The notes: generated by a model from the sequence alone, not told the origin. A stretch of DNA of 64,000 nucleotides from Bacillus sp. ISL-51 (GCF_018613535.1 NZ_JAGGQB010000003.1:342959-406958); one strand, 5' to 3'; counted from the first letter of the stretch, positions 1 through 16,283 are shown. Translations and numbers: made by a program.

Positions 1-63
1 AGGTGATCCGAGAGAAAGCGTCAAAAGACCGACAATCCCCGCAGTAAACATTTTTTTCATCAT
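1..63 (-). CDS. ywmD: 5' end of a secreted VWA-type protein, ywmD-like (partial)
   Basis: Only the first 21 codons lie in the window, so the gene runs off the left edge. The translation is a typical signal-peptide start: MMKK, then a hydrophobic stretch ending LGSP. A GGAGAGG ribosome site at 71-77 sits seven bases before the ATG at 63; the in-frame ATG at 69 is too close to it. In B. subtilis ywmD follows ywmC downstream of spoIID, and both encode secreted von Willebrand factor A proteins. The identity rests on position and signal peptide only. Confidence 0.55.
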   Translation of the reverse strand, partial: MMKKMFTAGIVGLLTLSLGSP

Positions 64-372
64 ACTCATTCCTCTCCATTCGTTTTTCACCGATGGGCCC
101 CTCGGCTCTCCTTTATGCTAGATTAGGCAACAGTAAAAAGATATAGGACGAGGTGCCTCTTATGGCAATAACGGCACGCCCCCAAAAAATGGGTAATATA
201 GACGCTTCATCCTAAAAAGATTGGATAAAATATGACAGCCTTGACGGCTTTTTTCGTCCTTTTTGTAATATAAGGCGGGAAACTGATTCTTTTTACAGTT
301 TTCTCTTCAACTGTTTTTGAATAATTTGTTAAAATCATGACAAAAAAAAGGCGCCGAAAACGGCGTCTTTTT
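64..372. other. Intergenic region between ywmC and ywmD
   Basis: No gene seen. It holds the ywmC terminator at its right end and the ribosome site of the next gene at its left end. The sequence between is AT-rich with short dyads, for example GTGCC/GGCAC around 155-180 read on the minus strand. I could not assign a convincing promoter. Confidence 0.6.
346..372 (-). terminator. Rho-independent terminator of ywmC
   Basis: The stem GGCGCCG/CGGCGTC has a four-base loop and flanking A and T runs, directly after the ywmC stop codon. It can act in either direction. Confidence 0.85.
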
Positions 373-1059
373 TTATTCCGCTAATGCACGTGCTTCCAAT
401 GTAAAAATGTGATTGATATCCTTTTTGCTTTGAGCTTCGTAGTATTTTCCTCCGCCCGCTTTGGCAATTTCATGAAGCTGGCCGTTGTAGCCTTCTTTAA
501 AGTCAAATCCGATAACATTGACCTTAATATGATGTTTACGAAGTTCTTTCGCCGTCTGAATCGGATTTCCGCCGCACGTCTCCTCGCCGTCAGTCAAAAG
601 ATAAACAGCTTTATGACCGACTTTGCGCCCCGCGTTAAAAGAAGCCTTCGCATCTTCTAATGCTTTTGCGATCGGTGTCCAGCCCGTAGGCCCGATTCCG
701 TTAAGAGAGTTCAGAAAGCTTGGTCTGTCAAATGCCTGGAATCCGTATACGCCGCGGATGGATTGACAAGATTGTACTTTTCCTGAATTTTTATTATTTC
801 CTTCAGAGCCGAATACCGTCATTCTGACTTGTGACTTAGACGGAAGTGAGTCCGCAAAACGAACGATTTCATCTTTTGCCATGCTGTATTTAGAAACGCC
901 GTCTATCCGTTTCGCCATACTGCCGCTTGCATCCAGCAGAATGGCGATATTTTTTTTAGGTTTGATGATTGTTTCGCTTGCTTTCTCAGCAGCATAAGCA
1001 GGAGATGCAGCAGTCAGCAGCAATCCCAGCATGAGTATAAGTGAAAATGTTTTTTTCAT
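373..1059 (-). CDS. ywmC: Secreted von Willebrand factor A domain protein
   Basis: 228 aa. Residues 1-24 form a signal peptide (MKKTFSLIL, hydrophobic core, then SPAYA/AE cleavage region). Residues 36-220 are a VWA domain. The metal-ion site motif DASGS is at residues 43-47, with the TG and LTDGEE segments further on. VWA domains bind protein ligands through a divalent metal; the partner is unknown. The start was set at 1059 because AAAAGGGGAAGAG lies just upstream, although the frame stays open to 1077. It lies between spoIID and ywmD, as in B. subtilis. The ywmC/ywmD pair looks like a tandem duplication, inferred from the similar signal peptides. Confidence 0.85.
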   Translation of the reverse strand: MKKTFSLILMLGLLLTAASPAYAAEKASETIIKPKKNIAILLDASGSMAKRIDGVSKYSMAKDEIVRFADSLPSKSQVRMTVFGSEGNNKNSGKVQSCQSIRGVYGFQAFDRPSFLNSLNGIGPTGWTPIAKALEDAKASFNAGRKVGHKAVYLLTDGEETCGGNPIQTAKELRKHHIKVNVIGFDFKEGYNGQLHEIAKAGGGKYYEAQSKKDINHIFTLEARALAE

Positions 1060-1301
1060 CGCTCTTCCCCTTTTCAAAGTGTTTCACGTTCAACGCCGAA
1101 CAACTCCTATCGTAAATGAGATGAAAAGGGAAATAAATAGGACGGGCTTCCTCTTTATTTTTGCGTATATTCACATAGAAGCGGCTGTTTATATCAGTGA
1201 ATTTCACCTGGCGTGTGAGACTCGGATCCCGATTGTCCGCCTTTAGGCTTTCGTTATATGAGTCTGTTGGTTCCCTCACCATTTTTGGAATAGTTTTCCG
1301 C

Positions 1302-1328
1302 AAAAAAAGACGCTTATCTCAGCGTCTA
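1302..1328 (-). terminator. Terminator of spoIID
   Basis: GACGCT and AGCGTC are separated by six bases. The hairpin starts inside the spoIID stop codon (TAG) and is followed on the minus strand by seven T residues. Confidence 0.85.
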
Positions 1329-2357
1329 CTTTTTTGCCATATATTTGTTTAAAAACGCGTCGGCGTCGGAAATGTCTATTCCCTTATAATAATGCTTCAC
1401 AATATCCGTAACGGACTTTCCCTGCTCCGCCATGTAATTGGCGCCGTATTGGCTCATGCCGACGCCGTGGCCGAATCCTTTTGTCGTAATAGTGATGCTG
1501 CTGCCGTTTCGTTTCCATTCAAAATCGGCTGAGCGCAGACCGAGTTTTTCCCGAATGTCCCTTCCCTTCAGCTTCTTGCCGTTTATTACAGCTGTCGCGA
1601 CTTGATGGCCGGGTGTTCTGGCGGTAATCTGCCCCACCGTATTTTGTCCCGAGAGCTGAACGCCGAGCTTTTGCTGAAACTCCGCAACGCTCACTGTTTG
1701 GGTGGAGAGGTATTTAGGCGATTTTTTATCCCACGGGCTTTGCACGCTTTTTAAATAAGGAATGGCGCTTGTCCAATAGGCTTCTGCATTTTCTGTATAA
1801 CCGTTGCTCGTAGAGAAAAAGGACGCCTCAATCGGCTTATTGTCATACGTTAAAATCTTCCCCTGCGTGCTGGCTACCGCGTTTGTGATTTTCTTCAGGT
1901 TTTGTGCGTACTGAGATCCCCATTCTTTCTTCAGCTGGCTTTTGCTTTGATAGACTTGAAACATTTGCGTGTCGTCCACAAGCGATCCTTTCGGCGCCTG
2001 GACGGCAGAGTCAGCTACCATTAGCCTGACAATAAACGTTCGGGCTGCGAGCGCCTGGGCTTTTAATGCCTCAGGTTTAAATTCTACGGGCATTTCGGAA
2101 GCCACGACTCCGATGACGTACTCTTCAAGCGGAATGTTTTCTACAGAATGATTGGATGTCCGATAGACCGGAATAGATACAGACGATTCTTTCAATGTCT
2201 CTGCTCCTTTTGCCTCTCTTATGGTGTGTGTTGTTCTGTGTCCGGATTCTCTGTTTAGCGCAGCTCCTTTTTCTGTCTGAAACGGAATGACAAGGAGCGT
2301 GGGCACGAGAAGAATGAGTACACATAGCCCGGATAGTAGAAATACAATTGGTTTCAT
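1326..2357 (-). CDS. spoIID: Stage II sporulation protein D, peptidoglycan lytic transglycosylase
   Basis: 343 aa, the usual length. SpoIID cuts glycan strands without water, acting with SpoIIM and SpoIIP in the mother cell to drive engulfment. One membrane helix at residues 4-25 anchors it; the rest is outside. The segment VVASEMP carries the family's catalytic glutamate, Glu88 here. The C-terminal GFGHGVGMSQYGA motif is typical of the SpoIID/LytB family. ATG at 2357 is preceded by GGAGG. A SigE promoter lies upstream (2396-2425), matching known mother-cell expression. The gene stands alone between two terminators. Confidence 0.97.
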   Translation of the reverse strand: MKPIVFLLSGLCVLILLVPTLLVIPFQTEKGAALNRESGHRTTHTIREAKGAETLKESSVSIPVYRTSNHSVENIPLEEYVIGVVASEMPVEFKPEALKAQALAARTFIVRLMVADSAVQAPKGSLVDDTQMFQVYQSKSQLKKEWGSQYAQNLKKITNAVASTQGKILTYDNKPIEASFFSTSNGYTENAEAYWTSAIPYLKSVQSPWDKKSPKYLSTQTVSVAEFQQKLGVQLSGQNTVGQITARTPGHQVATAVINGKKLKGRDIREKLGLRSADFEWKRNGSSITITTKGFGHGVGMSQYGANYMAEQGKSVTDIVKHYYKGIDISDADAFLNKYMAKK

Positions 2358-2395
2358 ATATCAGCTGCCTCCTGCTCAGGATTCGACTCTACTTC

Positions 2396-2425
2396 ATCTT
2401 ATGGGCAGGGACAAGCTAATATGAC
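2396..2425 (-). promoter_or_regulatory. SigE promoter of spoIID
   Basis: On the minus strand the -35 is GTCATATT (2418-2425) and the -10 is CATAAGAT (2396-2403), 14 bases apart. This is close to the SigE consensus and 39 bases upstream of the start codon. Confidence 0.8.
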
Positions 2426-2520
2426 AATCCTTTTTGGACAGAATCTTTATTCCTTTTATTCACACTAAAACGTATTCTTTTTTGCAAATCAGAGCATAAT
2501 AATGATGATAAACCCTATGA

Positions 2521-2553
2521 AAAAACAGTATGCCAGATTGACATACTGTTTTA
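2521..2553 (-). terminator. Terminator of murAA
   Basis: Stem AAACAGTATG/CATACTGTTT (2523-2532 and 2542-2551) with a nine-base loop, followed by T residues on the minus strand. Confidence 0.85.
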
Positions 2554-2559
2554 GAAAAA

Positions 2560-3867
2560 TTATGCGTTTAAGTCAGCGACTTCTTTGTTTTCTTGCTCAG
2601 CCGCCGTTTCATCTACTACACGTTCGATGTCGGCGCCGAGGCCCGCAAGTTTTTTGTGGAAGTCCACGTAACCGCGGTCTACATGCTTCAGTTCCGTGAC
2701 GCGTGTATGACCTTCAGCCACTAATCCCGCAAGAATCAGCGCCGCGCCCGCACGCAAGTCTGTAGCGGCAACTTCTGCACCTTGCAGCTGTGCAGGACCG
2801 TTAATGATAACAGAACGGCCTTCAATTTTAATGTCTCCATTCATCCGGCGGAATTCTTCAGCGTGCATAAAACGGTTTTCAAACACGGTTTCTGTAATCA
2901 TGCTTGTTCCGCCCGCACGGAGAAGCAGTGCCATCATTTGCGACTGCATGTCGGTAGGGAAACCAGGGTGAGGCATCGTTTTAATGTCGATCGGTTTCAG
3001 CTGGGCAGGTCCGATGACACGAAGGCCCTCTCCTTCGTCCGTAATTTTAACTCCCATTTCTTCCATCTTAGCGATTAAAGAAGTAAGATGTTCAGGAACC
3101 GCACCTTTTACTAATACGTTTCCTTCCGTAATTGCAGCTGCTACCATAAAGGTACCCGCTTCAATACGGTCAGGGATAATATTGTGTCTTACGCCGTGAA
3201 GCTTGTCGACACCTTCAATTTTAATGGTGCCGGTGCCCGCTCCGCGGATTTTGCCGCCCATTGCATTGATATAATTTGCTAAGTCAACGATTTCAGGCTC
3301 TTTCGCCACGTTTTCAAGCGTTGTCGTTCCTTCAGCTAAAGCAGCAGCCATAATCAAGTTTTCTGTCGCACCCACACTTGGGAAATCCAAATAGATTTTT
3401 GCGCCTTGCAGACGGCCTTCCACTTCTGCTTCAATAAAGCCGTTGCCTACTTTGATTTTTGCGCCCATTGCTTCAAAGCCTTTTAAATGCTGGTCAATCG
3501 GTCTTGAGCCGATTGCGCAGCCTCCCGGAAGCGCTACTCTTGAATGACCTGTACGGGCTAAAAGAGGCCCCATCACAAGCACTGACGCGCGCATTTTACG
3601 CACATATTCAAAAGGTGCTTCTGTTTCTAAAGCGTAAGAAGCGTCTACTGTAACTTCATTATTCTCAAAATGCACATCTGCTCCTAAATGACGCAACACT
3701 TCATTAATTGTATATACATCGGAGAGCGTAGGTACATCACAAATTACGCTTTTTTCTTCACTTGCTAATAAAGATGCAGCGATAACAGGTAAAACGGCAT
3801 TTTTAGCTCCTTCAACCTTAACTGTGCCGTTTAACTTCTGACCGCCGCGGACGATGATTTTTTCCAA
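2560..3867 (-). CDS. murAA: UDP-N-acetylglucosamine 1-carboxyvinyltransferase MurAA
   Basis: 435 aa. It transfers enolpyruvate from PEP to UDP-GlcNAc, the first committed step of peptidoglycan synthesis in the cytoplasm and the fosfomycin target. The substrate-binding KNAVLP lies near residue 22 and the catalytic Cys is C117 in [11 protein letters not shown]. The C-terminal tail ([18 protein letters not shown]) is longer than in MurAB and acidic. Translation starts at TTG with GGAGGGGA upstream. It is preceded closely by ywmB. A second copy, murAB, lies at 30563-31852; in B. subtilis MurAA is the essential one. Confidence 0.97.
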   Translation of the reverse strand: MEKIIVRGGQKLNGTVKVEGAKNAVLPVIAASLLASEEKSVICDVPTLSDVYTINEVLRHLGADVHFENNEVTVDASYALETEAPFEYVRKMRASVLVMGPLLARTGHSRVALPGGCAIGSRPIDQHLKGFEAMGAKIKVGNGFIEAEVEGRLQGAKIYLDFPSVGATENLIMAAALAEGTTTLENVAKEPEIVDLANYINAMGGKIRGAGTGTIKIEGVDKLHGVRHNIIPDRIEAGTFMVAAAITEGNVLVKGAVPEHLTSLIAKMEEMGVKITDEGEGLRVIGPAQLKPIDIKTMPHPGFPTDMQSQMMALLLRAGGTSMITETVFENRFMHAEEFRRMNGDIKIEGRSVIINGPAQLQGAEVAATDLRAGAALILAGLVAEGHTRVTELKHVDRGYVDFHKKLAGLGADIERVVDETAAEQENKEVADLNA

Positions 3868-3900
3868 GGTATTCCCCTCCGCGTCCCTATATTCTCTATA

Positions 3901-4641
3901 TTAATATTCAGTCGTAACGATTGGTGTGCCAACCGTAACGGTATGTTTTTCGCCCATTCCCGCATTTCTAAGCGCAACTTGCACATTCATCTTATGCTTT
4001 GACGTCATGATGTAATCTGTCCACTTACTTGTAAATGCAGAAACAGAAACGAAATGAGGCTCAACTACATGTTCAACTGGACTTGCTTGAAATTCTTTCA
4101 TGATTTGATCTGCTTTTTTTTGCAAAACAATACTCATATTATCATTTAAATGACCCTTTAGACAAGTAAAAATAAATACTTTATTTTGAAATATGTCATG
4201 TGCCTGCCGTTCAAACTGTTCATATGTATCCTTCCAGCTTTCCGGTTGCTCCGGGCTCATTTGCTCATATAATAAATACGAAGTTGGGTTCTGGTTTTTG
4301 AGGGTAGTGATAAGCTGCAGTTTAAATGTTGTATGATTTTTTTTGTCAGAATACGTGCCGACAGCCTTTACGATTTTGTCTTCCTGTGCGACTTCCCAGC
4401 GGTATTGCGGGTTCTGCGTTTGTAATTGCTTCACTTTTTCATCAAAATCATTCAGTGACAGGTTCAAATTTTCTTTCGCGTGCAGCGTCCATTCATCAAC
4501 AGTCACCTGCTGCCGCTCCATACCAGCAGCGATTTGGGCAAGCGGTGACAGCTCACTCGCATGAATGGAATGAAACACCGCAATTAAGGCGCTTAAAAAG
4601 ACAAAAAACAGAATGGCACGGCCTGCTCTTTTTTTCTTCAT
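3901..4641 (-). CDS. ywmB: YwmB family protein, secreted or anchored, function unknown
   Basis: 246 aa. The N-terminus (MKKKRAGRAILFFVFLSALIAVFHS) is a signal peptide or anchor ending near HASE. The rest is a soluble domain of the YwmB/DUF1779 family, whose fold is described as TATA-box-binding-protein-like, with no known DNA role. ATG at 4641. It lies 33 bases before murAA and is probably co-transcribed with it, which hints at a cell-wall link; that is inference only. A single Cys is present in the mature part (TCLKGH). Confidence 0.9.
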   Translation of the reverse strand: MKKKRAGRAILFFVFLSALIAVFHSIHASELSPLAQIAAGMERQQVTVDEWTLHAKENLNLSLNDFDEKVKQLQTQNPQYRWEVAQEDKIVKAVGTYSDKKNHTTFKLQLITTLKNQNPTSYLLYEQMSPEQPESWKDTYEQFERQAHDIFQNKVFIFTCLKGHLNDNMSIVLQKKADQIMKEFQASPVEHVVEPHFVSVSAFTSKWTDYIMTSKHKMNVQVALRNAGMGEKHTVTVGTPIVTTEY

Positions 4642-4783
4642 ATCGTTCTCTCCCCCTTACTCCCATTTTTGCCGGAGCCGGGGAAAGCAATACATGGAAA
4701 ACTTCGTCAAAACTCGCCAGGCGTATGAAGAAAAAATTGGTTTCTCCTCCATCCATTCCCGTCATTTCGACTGATGAAACAGC

Positions 4784-5014
4784 TTAAAACAAGTATGGCA
4801 GCTGCTTCGAATAGGTAAGATAATCTAAAAAGAAATTCGCGACTGCCGTTCCGATCGCAATTGTGAGAAGAATGATCAGGAGTCTGGCCTGCACCACTTT
4901 CCCTTTTCGGATCAGCGGGTCAAAGTTGACGGCTTGAAGCGCCCACCATGTAACCGCAATACATACTAAATGAATCAAAATGCTGATTGCGGCCTGCTGT
5001 CCCAATACATTCAC
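4784..5014 (-). CDS. ywzB: YwzB, small DUF1146 membrane protein
   Basis: 76 aa from the preferred GTG start at 5014 (MNVLGQQAAIS). The upstream ATG at 5023 touches the AAAGGAG ribosome site, so it is too close to use, while the GTG is nine bases away. Two hydrophobic helices (about residues 9-27 and 44-65) are separated by a basic loop, LIRKGKVVQARL. This fits the DUF1146 family of Bacillus membrane proteins. Function unknown. It is upstream of ywmB-murAA with a 142-base gap. Confidence 0.85.
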   Translation of the reverse strand: MNVLGQQAAISILIHLVCIAVTWWALQAVNFDPLIRKGKVVQARLLIILLTIAIGTAVANFFLDYLTYSKQLPYLF

Positions 5015-5191
5015 AAATTCCATCTCCTTTCAATTTCTTTTCCGCCCCCCTCACATCCTCTCTTATTATATAAGAAGATGAGAGAAAGATGATCATTTTC
5101 GCATCAGAATTTTTATCCATAATTAGGGGAAACCCCCGCTTAATTGTCCGTTCATCGGCATGGTATACTTTTTTGGAAAGGAGATGGGAAT

Positions 5192-5662
5192 ATGAATCAT
5201 TCCTTTTTTCGTCCGGAAAAGCAATATGGAGATTCACTGCCCGTATTTGAACATGAGTGGGAAGCAATTGCATTCTACTATGATTATAGACAGTCCCAAA
5301 CAGAGGAACTGAATGAATTGTGTCAGTTTTATAACATCTCCCTCGATTATTCACGCGACAGCCTTAAGGAATTGGAATCCCTCTACTTCCAAAGCATCAG
5401 GGAACTGCTTTTGGCAGATTGGAATCTGCCGATAGACGAGTTCGAAAAAATGCTGAGCGTGTATGTCATAGACTGCGCCATTACGCACCATGACGACGCC
5501 GAATGGGTCGTCAAGCCTTATCCGTATACGGACGGGGCTTATACGACAGGCGTCAGAAGAGGAAATAAAACATGGCATTCCGACAACTGCTGCGAACATT
5601 TATACCTGCAAAAAGAAGAGGATCATCCGCTGCTTGCAGTCTTTGAATCTCTTATGCGCTAA
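5192..5662 (+). CDS. ywmA: Conserved hypothetical protein YwmA
   Basis: 156 aa, acidic, soluble and rich in aromatic residues, with no signal peptide or membrane helix. An AAAGGAGATG ribosome site at 5177-5186 fixes the ATG at 5192 (MNHSFFRPEKQYGD). A CC pair occurs near the end (SDNCCEHLYLQKEEDHPL). It is the only plus-strand gene between ywzB and atpC, as ywmA is in B. subtilis. I do not recognise a domain, so no function is offered. Confidence 0.75.
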   Translation: MNHSFFRPEKQYGDSLPVFEHEWEAIAFYYDYRQSQTEELNELCQFYNISLDYSRDSLKELESLYFQSIRELLLADWNLPIDEFEKMLSVYVIDCAITHHDDAEWVVKPYPYTDGAYTTGVRRGNKTWHSDNCCEHLYLQKEEDHPLLAVFESLMR

Positions 5663-5667
5663 TATAG

Positions 5668-5706
5668 AAAAAGAATCCTTCTCAGACAGCCGAGAAGGAT
5701 TCTTTT

Positions 5707-5707
<1 letters not shown>
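5668..5707. terminator. Bidirectional terminator between ywmA and atpC
   Basis: Perfect 12-bp stem AGAATCCTTCTC/GAGAAGGATTCT (5672-5683, 5692-5703), flanked by an A run and a T run. It serves both ywmA and the end of the atp operon. Confidence 0.92.
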
Positions 5708-6117
<410 letters not shown>

Positions 6118-6128
6118 CTAGGACCAGA

Positions 6129-8460
<2,332 letters not shown>

Positions 8461-8515
8461 TCATTTGCGTAAAAAGAGAGAAAAAGAGAACCTTTTTCTC
8501 TCATCTGCATAAGGG

Positions 8516-10024
<1,509 letters not shown>

Positions 10025-10040
10025 TTAGGTTTCACCCCTT

Positions 10041-11095
<1,055 letters not shown>

Positions 11096-11130
11096 CTACT
11101 ACGGCAACTCCCTTCTGCAGGTTTTCTCTG

Positions 11131-11212
11131 CTGATAAAAAGCCGTTTCAGACCGGCCTGCTTATCAGACATAAAGCAATGGCGAAGGTTCTCTTAGAGTG
11201 ATCTTCGCCATT
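11131..11212 (-). promoter_or_regulatory. Two hairpins in the atpE-atpF spacer
   Basis: Read on the minus strand, the first hairpin is ATGGCGAAG/CTTCGCCAT (11178-11186, 11203-11211). The second is bounded by CTGATAA/TTATCAG (11131-11137, 11161-11167) with an inner GCCG/CGGC stem followed by five T residues, which looks like a weak terminator. Together they may stabilise or release the atpE message, since the c-ring needs about ten copies of AtpE per complex. That role is inference. Confidence 0.55.
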
Positions 11213-11237
11213 TTTAGTTCATATAAGGCTTTTTTGC

Positions 11238-11465
<228 letters not shown>

Positions 11466-11493
11466 TTAAATGTTATCCGAATGGATATATGTT

Positions 11494-12619
<1,126 letters not shown>

Positions 12620-12862
12620 CAACTATCTGTCTCCTGATGAAAAAGTAATATAATTCCTGGATACGGCAATACAAGCGGTTAACCCTAGCAGAAGCCCGCA
12701 AAACGGCCTTGTTCGAAAAAACCATTCATCCTCATGATCATACGGGATGCTGTTTCATTCGCTTAGATAAATCCTCATAAAACGGGTTTTTTGGGAGGAT
12801 TTAAAATGAGGATGGATACTAGAAATGAAAGCAATGAAAACCTTCTCACAATACCCTCGTTT

Positions 12863-12891
12863 AGCATACAATAGCCCCTAACATGTGTCAA
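12863..12891 (-). promoter_or_regulatory. SigA promoter of the atp operon
   Basis: Minus-strand TTGACA (12886-12891) and TATGCT (12863-12868) are separated by 17 bases. The -35 is perfect and the -10 is near-consensus. Confidence 0.85.
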
Positions 12892-13001
12892 TCTGTTTAA
12901 AGTTAAAAAACTTTTTATACTAAAAGCATACACAGAATGTTCACATTTTCACCTATAAATGTATGAAAGCTCCTCATTCAGCAAAAAACTGGATAAAAAA
13001 A

Positions 13002-13023
13002 GAAAACCCGCGATGAGGTTTTC
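13002..13023 (-). terminator. Terminator of upp
   Basis: GAAAACC/GGTTTTC stem with an eight-base loop, followed on the minus strand by seven T residues. Confidence 0.82.
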
Positions 13024-13028
13024 CCAAT

Positions 13029-13658
13029 TTATTTCGTTCCGTACAAACGGTCTCCCGCGTCGCCGAGTCCCGGAACGATATAGCCTTTTTCGTTTAATTT
13101 TTCATCGAGAGCTGCGATGTAAATATCAACGTCCGAATGATGTTTTTGCAGCTCTTCCACACCTTCAGGAGCCGCCACAAGACACATAAAGCGGATGTTT
13201 CTTGCGCCGCGTTTCTTCAGGCTGTTAATCGCTTCAACCGCGGAGCCTCCCGTCGCAAGCATCGGGTCCACGACGATAAATTCACGTTCTTCTACATCGG
13301 AAGGAAGCTTGACATAGTATTCCACCGGTTTTAAGGTTTCCGGATCACGGTATAACCCGACATGTCCCACTTTGGCGGCGGGGATTAATTTCAGCATGCC
13401 GTCTACCATTCCGAGGCCCGCTCTGAGGATCGGCACGATACCGAGTTTCTTCCCTGAAATCACTTTGGATGTCGCTGTTTGAACAGGTGTTTTCACTTCC
13501 ACTTCTTTAAGAGGAAGATCACGTGTAATTTCAAACGCCATCAGTGAAGCGACTTCGTCCACAAGGTCTCTGAAATCCTTTGTGCCTGTATTTTCATTCC
13601 GAATATATGTCAGCTTGTGCTGGATTAAAGGATGATCAAATACGTAAACCTTTCCCAT
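13029..13658 (-). CDS. upp: Uracil phosphoribosyltransferase
   Basis: 209 aa. It makes UMP from uracil and PRPP (pyrimidine salvage). The PRPP-binding loop is [14 protein letters not shown] (about residues 131-144) and the uracil-binding [13 protein letters not shown] is at the C-terminus. ATG at 13658 with an AAGGAG site. It lies downstream of glyA but is separated from it by a terminator. Confidence 0.98.
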   Translation of the reverse strand: MGKVYVFDHPLIQHKLTYIRNENTGTKDFRDLVDEVASLMAFEITRDLPLKEVEVKTPVQTATSKVISGKKLGIVPILRAGLGMVDGMLKLIPAAKVGHVGLYRDPETLKPVEYYVKLPSDVEEREFIVVDPMLATGGSAVEAINSLKKRGARNIRFMCLVAAPEGVEELQKHHSDVDIYIAALDEKLNEKGYIVPGLGDAGDRLYGTK

Positions 13659-13755
13659 ACTGTGTTCAGCTCCTTTTACTTTGTCCGAGTGACTTTTTCA
13701 CACTTCTATTGATTCTACAGAAAAAGACAGCGAGTTTCAAGAAAATCGTCAAAAA

Positions 13756-13786
13756 AAACCCGCCGTATTAAGGTTCCGGCGGGTTT
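13756..13786 (-). terminator. Terminator of glyA
   Basis: Perfect ten-bp stem AAACCCGCCG/CGGCGGGTTT with an 11-base loop, followed on the minus strand by T residues. Confidence 0.9.
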
Positions 13787-13793
13787 CTTCCTA

Positions 13794-15041
13794 TTAATAA
13801 TCGAGTTCTTTATATAAAGGGAACTTTTCAGTTAAGGCAGCCACACGCTGTCTCGCTTCTTCAAGTTTCGCTTCATCTTCATGGTTTTTCAGCGCAAGGC
13901 CGATGATGGCGCCGACCTCTTCAAGCGCGTCACCGTCAAAACCGCGGCTTGTCACAGCTGCCGTACCGAGACGGATGCCGCTTGTGACAAATGGTTTTTC
14001 CGGATCGTAAGGGATCGCGTTTTTATTTGATGTGATGCCGATTTCGTCAAGCACATGCTCCGCCACTTTTCCTGTCAAACCGAGAGAACGAAGGTCAACA
14101 AGCACAAGGTGGTTATCCGTTCCGCCTGACACAAGCTGAATGCCCTCTTTGTTCAGAGACTCGGCAAGGCGCTGCGCATTCGAAATAACGTTTTGCGCAT
14201 ATACTTTGAAATCATCTTGCAGCACTTCCCCGAAAGAAACGGCTTTCGCTGCGATGACATGCATAAGCGGCCCGCCCTGAATACCAGGGAAAATCGATTT
14301 ATCAATCTTTTTGCCGAACTCTTCGCGGCAAAGGATCATTCCTCCGCGCGGTCCGCGCAGCGTTTTGTGAGTGGTTGTTGTTACAAAATCTGCGTATGGA
14401 ACCGGGTTCGGGTGAAGACCGGCAGCGACAAGCCCCGCGATATGAGCCATGTCGACCATAAATAAAGCGCCGACTTCATCAGCGATTTCGCGGAATTTTT
14501 TAAAGTCAATTGTACGAGGATATGCGCTCGCTCCGGCAACGATAAGTTTAGGCTTATGCGCCAGCGCTTTTTCACGCACATCTTCATAATCTATATATTG
14601 TGTGTCTTTATCGACACCGTATTCTACAAAGTTGTATTGAACACCGCTGAAGTTAACCGGGCTTCCGTGTGTTAAGTGGCCGCCGTGGGAGAGGTTCATC
14701 CCGAGCACTGTGTCGCCGTGCTCTAAAATCGTGAAGTAAACAGCCATGTTCGCCTGAGCGCCTGAGTGCGGCTGTACGTTTACATGCTCTGCTCCGAAAA
14801 TCTCTTTCGCGCGGTCACGGGCGATGTCCTCAACGACATCAACGTGCTCACAGCCTCCGTAGTAGCGTTTGCCGGGGTAGCCTTCAGCATATTTGTTCGT
14901 TAATACAGAGCCTTGGGCTTCCATTACCGCTTCCGTCACGAAGTTTTCAGAAGCAATTAGTTCGATCTTAGTCTGTTGACGCTTACGCTCATCCTTGATG
15001 GCGTTAAACACTTGTTTATCTTGTGCAGGTAAATGTTTCAT
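13794..15041 (-). CDS. glyA: Serine hydroxymethyltransferase
   Basis: 415 aa PLP enzyme that interconverts serine and glycine and supplies 5,10-methylene-tetrahydrofolate. The PLP-binding lysine is Lys226 in [14 protein letters not shown]; the [10 protein letters not shown] and VDMAHIAGL motifs are intact. ATG at 15041. Promoter upstream at 15092-15120; a weak PurR-like box lies near 15156. Confidence 0.98.
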   Translation of the reverse strand: MKHLPAQDKQVFNAIKDERKRQQTKIELIASENFVTEAVMEAQGSVLTNKYAEGYPGKRYYGGCEHVDVVEDIARDRAKEIFGAEHVNVQPHSGAQANMAVYFTILEHGDTVLGMNLSHGGHLTHGSPVNFSGVQYNFVEYGVDKDTQYIDYEDVREKALAHKPKLIVAGASAYPRTIDFKKFREIADEVGALFMVDMAHIAGLVAAGLHPNPVPYADFVTTTTHKTLRGPRGGMILCREEFGKKIDKSIFPGIQGGPLMHVIAAKAVSFGEVLQDDFKVYAQNVISNAQRLAESLNKEGIQLVSGGTDNHLVLVDLRSLGLTGKVAEHVLDEIGITSNKNAIPYDPEKPFVTSGIRLGTAAVTSRGFDGDALEEVGAIIGLALKNHEDEAKLEEARQRVAALTEKFPLYKELDY

Positions 15042-15091
15042 CAGCGAGATCCTCTCCTATCCGTTTCCTGTTCTTTATTTTTATCACCCTT

Positions 15092-15120
15092 ATTGTACAT
15101 GGTTTTTCAGGTGAATGTAA
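15092..15120 (-). promoter_or_regulatory. SigA promoter of glyA
   Basis: Minus-strand TTACAT (15115-15120) and TACAAT (15092-15097), 17 bases apart, about 50 bases before the glyA start. Confidence 0.65.
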
Positions 15121-15188
15121 CAGCTTATTTAAAAAAATCACAAAATTTAATTAGAAAACACGAACATTAACAACGAAATGAGAAACCA

Positions 15189-15731
15189 TTATTCGTATTC
15201 ATATACAGCCCGTACTCCGCCGATCAGCTTTGGCCTTGTGCGGGCCATCGTCACGCGGGCTTCTCCGAGCTCACGGCTTGATATACGGATAGGTACGGCA
15301 ACGGGTTTTAAATGCATGCCGATGAATGTATCACCGATGTCGATTCCGGCGTCAGCCTGGATGGCTTCGGCAAGCACGGGGGATTCCATCTGCCTGTAAG
15401 CATAAGAGGCCATCGCCCCGCCGGCTTTTGGAACGGGTACGGCTGAAACAATGGGAAGCCTGAACAGCTCAGCTGTTTCCGCCTCAATGACAAGCGCTCT
15501 GTTTAAATGCTCACAGCATTGAAAAGCGAGATGTATGCCGGTTTTCTCCTTAAATTCGGCAAGTCCGCCGTAAATCAGCTCGGCCCACTCCCCGCTCCCC
15601 GAGGTGCCGATCCGGCTTCCGGCAGCTTCGCTCGTACTGCATCCGATCACAAGCAGGCTGCCGCTTTTCAGCCTGGCCTGCTCTTGAAATTCAGCCAGCA
15701 TGTCCGTCCATTTTTGTTTCATCTGTTCCAT
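15189..15731 (-). CDS. ywlG: UPF0340 family protein YwlG
   Basis: 180 aa from ATG 15731 ([12 protein letters not shown]), chosen because AGAGGTG lies eight bases upstream and the family length is about 180; the frame is open for 17 more codons. Conserved family segments are [19 protein letters not shown] and [14 protein letters not shown], then [12 protein letters not shown]. Function unknown, cytoplasmic. It follows ywlF by 13 bases and is probably in one transcript with it. Confidence 0.93.
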   Translation of the reverse strand: MEQMKQKWTDMLAEFQEQARLKSGSLLVIGCSTSEAAGSRIGTSGSGEWAELIYGGLAEFKEKTGIHLAFQCCEHLNRALVIEAETAELFRLPIVSAVPVPKAGGAMASYAYRQMESPVLAEAIQADAGIDIGDTFIGMHLKPVAVPIRISSRELGEARVTMARTRPKLIGGVRAVYEYE

Positions 15732-15744
15732 TGTCCAGCACCTC

Positions 15745-16194
15745 TTACAGATTTTTTTCTTCGTAATCTGCGATTTTGCCAATCCGTCTTTCGTGGCGGC
15801 CGCCCGTAAATTCAGTCGTCAGCCAGATTTTTGCGATTTCGCGGGCCAGTCCGGGTCCGATCACGCGTTCTCCCATGGCGAGAATATTCGTATCATTGTG
15901 TTCACGTGTAGCCTTTGCGCTGAAGGTGTCATGCGCAAGCGCACAGCGTATTCCTTTTACTTTGTTTGCGGAGATGCTCATGCCGATGCCTGTGCCGCAA
16001 ATTAAAATGCCTCTGTCGACTTCTCCGCTCACCACTTTTTCCGCTACCGGAAAAGCGTAGTCAGAGTAATCGACAGAGCCGCTTCCGCACTCACAGCCCA
16101 TATCAATATACTCAATCTGCAATTCATCCAATAGACCCTTTATTTCCTCGCGGATATGGACGCCGCCGTGATCTGACGCTATAGCTACTTTCAT
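15745..16194 (-). CDS. ywlF: RpiB/LacAB-type sugar phosphate isomerase YwlF
   Basis: 149 aa, the full length of the family. RpiB enzymes interconvert ribose 5-phosphate and ribulose 5-phosphate. Motifs: IASDHGG at the N-terminus, the active-site loop [16 protein letters not shown] with the catalytic cysteine, and the [15 protein letters not shown] phosphate-binding region. A strong CTAGGAGGTAAATAA site precedes ATG 16194. The LacA/LacB activity cannot be ruled out from sequence, but no lac genes are nearby. Confidence 0.93.
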   Translation of the reverse strand: MKVAIASDHGGVHIREEIKGLLDELQIEYIDMGCECGSGSVDYSDYAFPVAEKVVSGEVDRGILICGTGIGMSISANKVKGIRCALAHDTFSAKATREHNDTNILAMGERVIGPGLAREIAKIWLTTEFTGGRHERRIGKIADYEEKNL

Positions 16195-16283
16195 TTATTT
16201 ACCTCCTAGGTGTGGTTGTGCGAAGACATCCCTCTGTGGCTTGTCCTTTTCGTTTTTAGGCTCCTGCGATGTCTGTTGACTTT

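Larger units (their letters stand above)
12620..13028. other. Region between upp and atpI: atp promoter and long leader
   Basis: No gene. It contains the upp terminator (13002-13023), the atp promoter (12863-12891) and a leader of about 240 bases. The leader includes an imperfect stem TCCTCCCAAAA/TTTTATGAGGA near 12772-12799. Function of that stem is not known. Confidence 0.7.

Noticed and set aside
4326..4787. 153-codon plus-strand open frame
   Set aside because: Antisense to ywmB and no ribosome site.
15150..15175. PurR box upstream of glyA
   Set aside because: An AAACACGAACATT sequence resembles one half of a PurBox, but with two mismatches and no clear partner box, so it was not listed as a feature.
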